Shown here: one piece after another, positions 5,692-7,804 of the stretch
Layout: each line of letters begins with the position of its first letter
How positions within the stretch are numbered: the first letter of the stretch is position 1
Assembly: GCA_021784635.1 (NCBI GenBank)
Contig: JAJYHS010000144.1
Coordinates: 1 to 7,804 of the forward strand
From: a bacterium
Lineage (GTDB): Bacteria; Bdellovibrionota; Bdellovibrionia; Bdellovibrionales; UBA1609
DNA: 7,804 nt
Direction of reading: 5' to 3'
The notes under the pieces: generated by a model
What the model was told of the DNA's origin: nothing
Database searches by the model: none
What the model saw: the letters and a program-made list of their open reading frames with translations, nothing else
Made by a program: the position numbers and the translations under genes

Positions 5692-6789
5692 ATGACGAAC
5701 CGAGACCTAACAATTTCAGAAGCGGGCTTGTTTTTACGGTTTGGAGCGCTTTTGGGGCTTGGACTTGAAAAGTGTCTTGTGGCTTGGGGTGAACCCGAGC
5801 GGTTTAACTTGGCAAACAGTAACACTCCTAACAGTAACGATGCCGCATTTTACGTGCCCGATTTTTATCTTGAGGATGCAAAACCGTGGGCTCGGTTTGA
5901 AAATATGGCAATCACCCGTCGTGACCACTTAGCCACGTTACTTTCTGAATTTTCAAATCAACCGCAGCTTGACATTCGTTGGCAGCCCCCCGGGCGTTCG
6001 GAATTTGCAGAAAAATTTGAACTCGTACAAAATGCAATTCGGCAAAACATAATTCGAAAAGCTGTACCAGTCGTATTTGCCCACGCGAAAGTGACTCTCA
6101 CGGCCTCGATGCGCGCCAAAGCCATCCGCAGCCTGCTTTTACAGGCGAAAAAACCAACACCGTATGGGTTCTGGACTCCTGAAGAAGGTGTTTTAGGCGC
6201 AACTCCCGAAAAACTGTTCAACTATAACGTCCGTGAAGGCGTACTCGAAACAATGGCTCTTGCGGGCACACGTTCTTCGGCGCTTGAGGCGACTAAATCG
6301 CTGGTCAATGATCCGAAAGAAATGTTTGAGCACGATCTCGTCATTAAAGGTCTAAAAGAAAAATTAAAGCCGTTTGGCGACCTTAAAGTTTCGCCCACTT
6401 ATGTCTGGGATTTGGGCCCCATATCGCACCTTCGAACGGATATCAGCGTAGAATTCGACCGGCCGCCGGCTGCAGAAAATTCGTTTACTGAAATGTGTGC
6501 GCTTTTGCATCCCACAGCTGCGCTCGGGGTTTCACCCAATAATGCCGATTGGCGGTTTTTGAAAAAATGCGATGGAACAGAAAATCGCTTAAGATTTGGC
6601 GCACCGTTTGGGTTTCTCCAATCTGCAGGGAGTTCCCAGGCGCTAGTTGCTATACGCAATATCCAGTGGCGTGGCGATGAGCTTTTGTTGGGAACGGGCT
6701 GCGGCGTGGTGGAACGAAGCCAGTTTGAAAATGAGTGGCAAGAACTTGAAATTAAGCGCAATTCTGTGCGCGCGTTGCTGGGCCTGTGA
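5692..6789 (+). CDS. menF: Isochorismate synthase
   Basis: A 365-residue chorismate-utilising enzyme, read as isochorismate synthase, the entry to menaquinone synthesis. The C-terminal chorismate-binding domain is clear: RKAVPVVFA with Lys123, GATPEKLF at 169-176 with Glu173, ETMALAGTRS at 186-195, KEMFEHDLVIKG at 209-220, PISHLRTD at 243-250, HPTAALG at 273-279, VAIRN at 319-323, GTGCGVVERS at 334-343 and ENEWQELEIKRN near the end. Lys123 and Glu173 are 50 residues apart, the spacing of the general base and acid (Lys190 and Glu240) of E. coli MenF. The ENRLRFGAPFG segment is altered from the usual E-x-RGxYxG. At 365 residues it is shorter than E. coli MenF, mainly in the N-terminal part. Anthranilate or aminodeoxychorismate synthase are the alternatives, but menD starting 21 bases downstream argues strongly for MenF. 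Confidence 0.9.
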   Translation: MTNRDLTISEAGLFLRFGALLGLGLEKCLVAWGEPERFNLANSNTPNSNDAAFYVPDFYLEDAKPWARFENMAITRRDHLATLLSEFSNQPQLDIRWQPPGRSEFAEKFELVQNAIRQNIIRKAVPVVFAHAKVTLTASMRAKAIRSLLLQAKKPTPYGFWTPEEGVLGATPEKLFNYNVREGVLETMALAGTRSSALEATKSLVNDPKEMFEHDLVIKGLKEKLKPFGDLKVSPTYVWDLGPISHLRTDISVEFDRPPAAENSFTEMCALLHPTAALGVSPNNADWRFLKKCDGTENRLRFGAPFGFLQSAGSSQALVAIRNIQWRGDELLLGTGCGVVERSQFENEWQELEIKRNSVRALLGL

Positions 6790-6810
6790 GGTTATGCTTT
6801 GGGGCTTCAA

Positions 6811-7804
6811 ATGAAAAATATTGAAATGGCGCAAGTTTTAATTGAAAGACTTGTGTCGATTGGCGTGACTCGGTTTTGTTTTTGTGCAGGAGCGAGAAAT
6901 GCCCCACTCATAGAAGTTCTTGATCACTCCCGCGGGATATTTCAGAAAAGTTTTTTTGATGAACGATCCGCCGGTTTTTTTGCGTTGGGAATGGCTAAGC
7001 AAAGTGGCGAAGCGGCGGCCGTCATTACAACGTCCGGTACAGCTGTTGCCGAATTATTACCGGCGGTTATTGAAGCTTATTACTCAGGTCAACCGTTGGT
7101 TTTAATTACAGCCGACCGACCACGCGCATATCGTGGTTCTGCGGCTCCTCAAGCAATTGAACAGGTTGGAATTTTTTCGGCGTACACAAAAATCGTATAT
7201 GACATCGAAGCGCCATTTGATTTTGCCACGCTTAATATCGCGCAAGCGGGTGTAACACACATAAATATTTGCTTCTCTGAACCGTTGATTGACGGATCGG
7301 TTGAAACCCTGGACTTTTCTTATGGCCGACAAAAATTGAACCAGGCGAAAAGTGTGGCCGGCCCATGTGAAAATAATCTAAGCGATATCGAGTCTTCTCG
7401 GATTGAGCGATTTTTTTCTCATGTGAAAAAACCGCTAGTCATCGTTGGCGGCCTTTTGCCGCAAACTAGAGGCGCGACACTGGAGTTTTTATTATCGTTA
7501 AAAGCGCCGGTTTACCTTGAGGCGCCATCGGGGATTAGAGAAGACCCTCGGCTTGCTCACTTAAAACTACGGTCCGGTTCAGACGGCCTAAGTGCCAAAG
7601 AATTCGAACGTTCATTTGACGGTGTTTTGCGCATGGGTTCTGTTCCAACGTTCCGTTTGTGGCGCGATCTTGATTTAAGTTTGCAGCATGTTCCGGTTCT
7701 GTCAGTTCATGATTTGCCGTTTTCGGGTTTGGCACGCGAAAAGACGCCGGCAATTAATTTTGCAAGTTTTTTTAGCTTTCAAAGCCGCGAGACAAAAACT
7801 CGAC
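6811..7804 (+). CDS. menD: SEPHCHC synthase (2-succinyl-5-enolpyruvyl-6-hydroxy-3-cyclohexene-1-carboxylate synthase), 5' part
   Basis: The gene runs off the right edge after 331 complete codons; the family is usually 550-600 residues. MenD is a thiamine-diphosphate enzyme that joins isochorismate with 2-oxoglutarate, committing carbon to menaquinone. The N-terminal domain is typical: CAGARNAPL at 25-33, DERSAGFFALGMAK at 50-63 with Glu51 matching the catalytic glutamate that activates the cofactor, TTSGTAVAELLPAVIEA at 73-89, and LITADRPRAYRG at 98-109. Gln114 in AAPQAIEQ matches the conserved GANQ glutamine. The usual PGSRS is AGARN here, and the Asn of GANQ is Pro. Residues from about 195 form the middle domain, with VKKPLVIVGG at 205-214. 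The cofactor-diphosphate-binding C-terminal domain lies outside. GGGG at 6801-6804, six bases before the ATG, serves as ribosome site. The gene follows menF by 21 bases in one operon. Confidence 0.95.
   Translation, partial: MKNIEMAQVLIERLVSIGVTRFCFCAGARNAPLIEVLDHSRGIFQKSFFDERSAGFFALGMAKQSGEAAAVITTSGTAVAELLPAVIEAYYSGQPLVLITADRPRAYRGSAAPQAIEQVGIFSAYTKIVYDIEAPFDFATLNIAQAGVTHINICFSEPLIDGSVETLDFSYGRQKLNQAKSVAGPCENNLSDIESSRIERFFSHVKKPLVIVGGLLPQTRGATLEFLLSLKAPVYLEAPSGIREDPRLAHLKLRSGSDGLSAKEFERSFDGVLRMGSVPTFRLWRDLDLSLQHVPVLSVHDLPFSGLAREKTPAINFASFFSFQSRETKTR

Noticed and set aside
6920..7105. 61-residue plus-strand ORF.
   Set aside because: Lies in another frame inside menD, whose motifs are unmistakable.
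1..7804. Mobile elements, CRISPR arrays, tRNA or rRNA genes.
   Set aside because: No transposase, long terminal repeats, regularly spaced repeats or RNA gene pattern was seen on either strand.

Overview
The window is a compact block of aromatic and menaquinone biosynthesis from a bacterium of moderate GC content. It holds genes from the shikimate pathway (aroA 3' end, a fused shikimate kinase / dehydroquinate dehydratase / shikimate dehydrogenase gene, aroC, and a DAHP synthase) and from menaquinone synthesis (menF-like, menD, and a UbiE/MenG methyltransferase). Two small exported proteins, each with a signal peptide, sit between the two blocks. Menaquinone genes and very tight packing (ATGA start/stop overlaps, overlapping convergent stop codons) are clear. 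The host lineage is not. A Gram-negative, deltaproteobacterium- or Bdellovibrio-like host is only a guess.

Layout. Positions 1-82 are the last codons of aroA (EPSP synthase), read in a frame shifted from the next gene. At 79-1890 lies one 603-residue protein with three consecutive shikimate-pathway domains: SK, type I DHQ dehydratase, SDH. aroC (chorismate synthase, 1887-2891) follows with another ATGA overlap, so aroA, the fusion and aroC form a coupled plus-strand operon. At 2888-3400 (minus) and 3583-4041 (plus) are two unrecognised secreted proteins, divergent from each other across a 182-base gap and each meeting its outer neighbour tail to tail with overlapping stop codons. At 4038-5593 (minus) lies a second operon: a short type I-beta DAHP synthase followed, through an ATGA overlap, by the menaquinone methyltransferase. 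From a 98-base divergent gap, menF (5692-6789) and menD (6811 to beyond the window end) run on the plus strand.

How the genes work together. DAHP synthase opens the shikimate pathway. The fusion carries out dehydroquinate to shikimate to shikimate-3-phosphate, with its domains supplying the third, fourth and fifth steps. AroA and AroC finish to chorismate. MenF converts chorismate to isochorismate, MenD commits that to menaquinone, and the methyltransferase performs the last step. Only DHQ synthase (aroB) is missing from the shikimate set, and menH, menC, menE, menB and menA from the menaquinone set; these presumably lie outside.

The most notable feature is the fusion. Its domain order, with aroA immediately upstream, is the same as the last four domains of the eukaryotic pentafunctional AROM protein (EPSPS-SK-DHQD-SDH). 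No mobile element, tRNA, rRNA or CRISPR array was seen.
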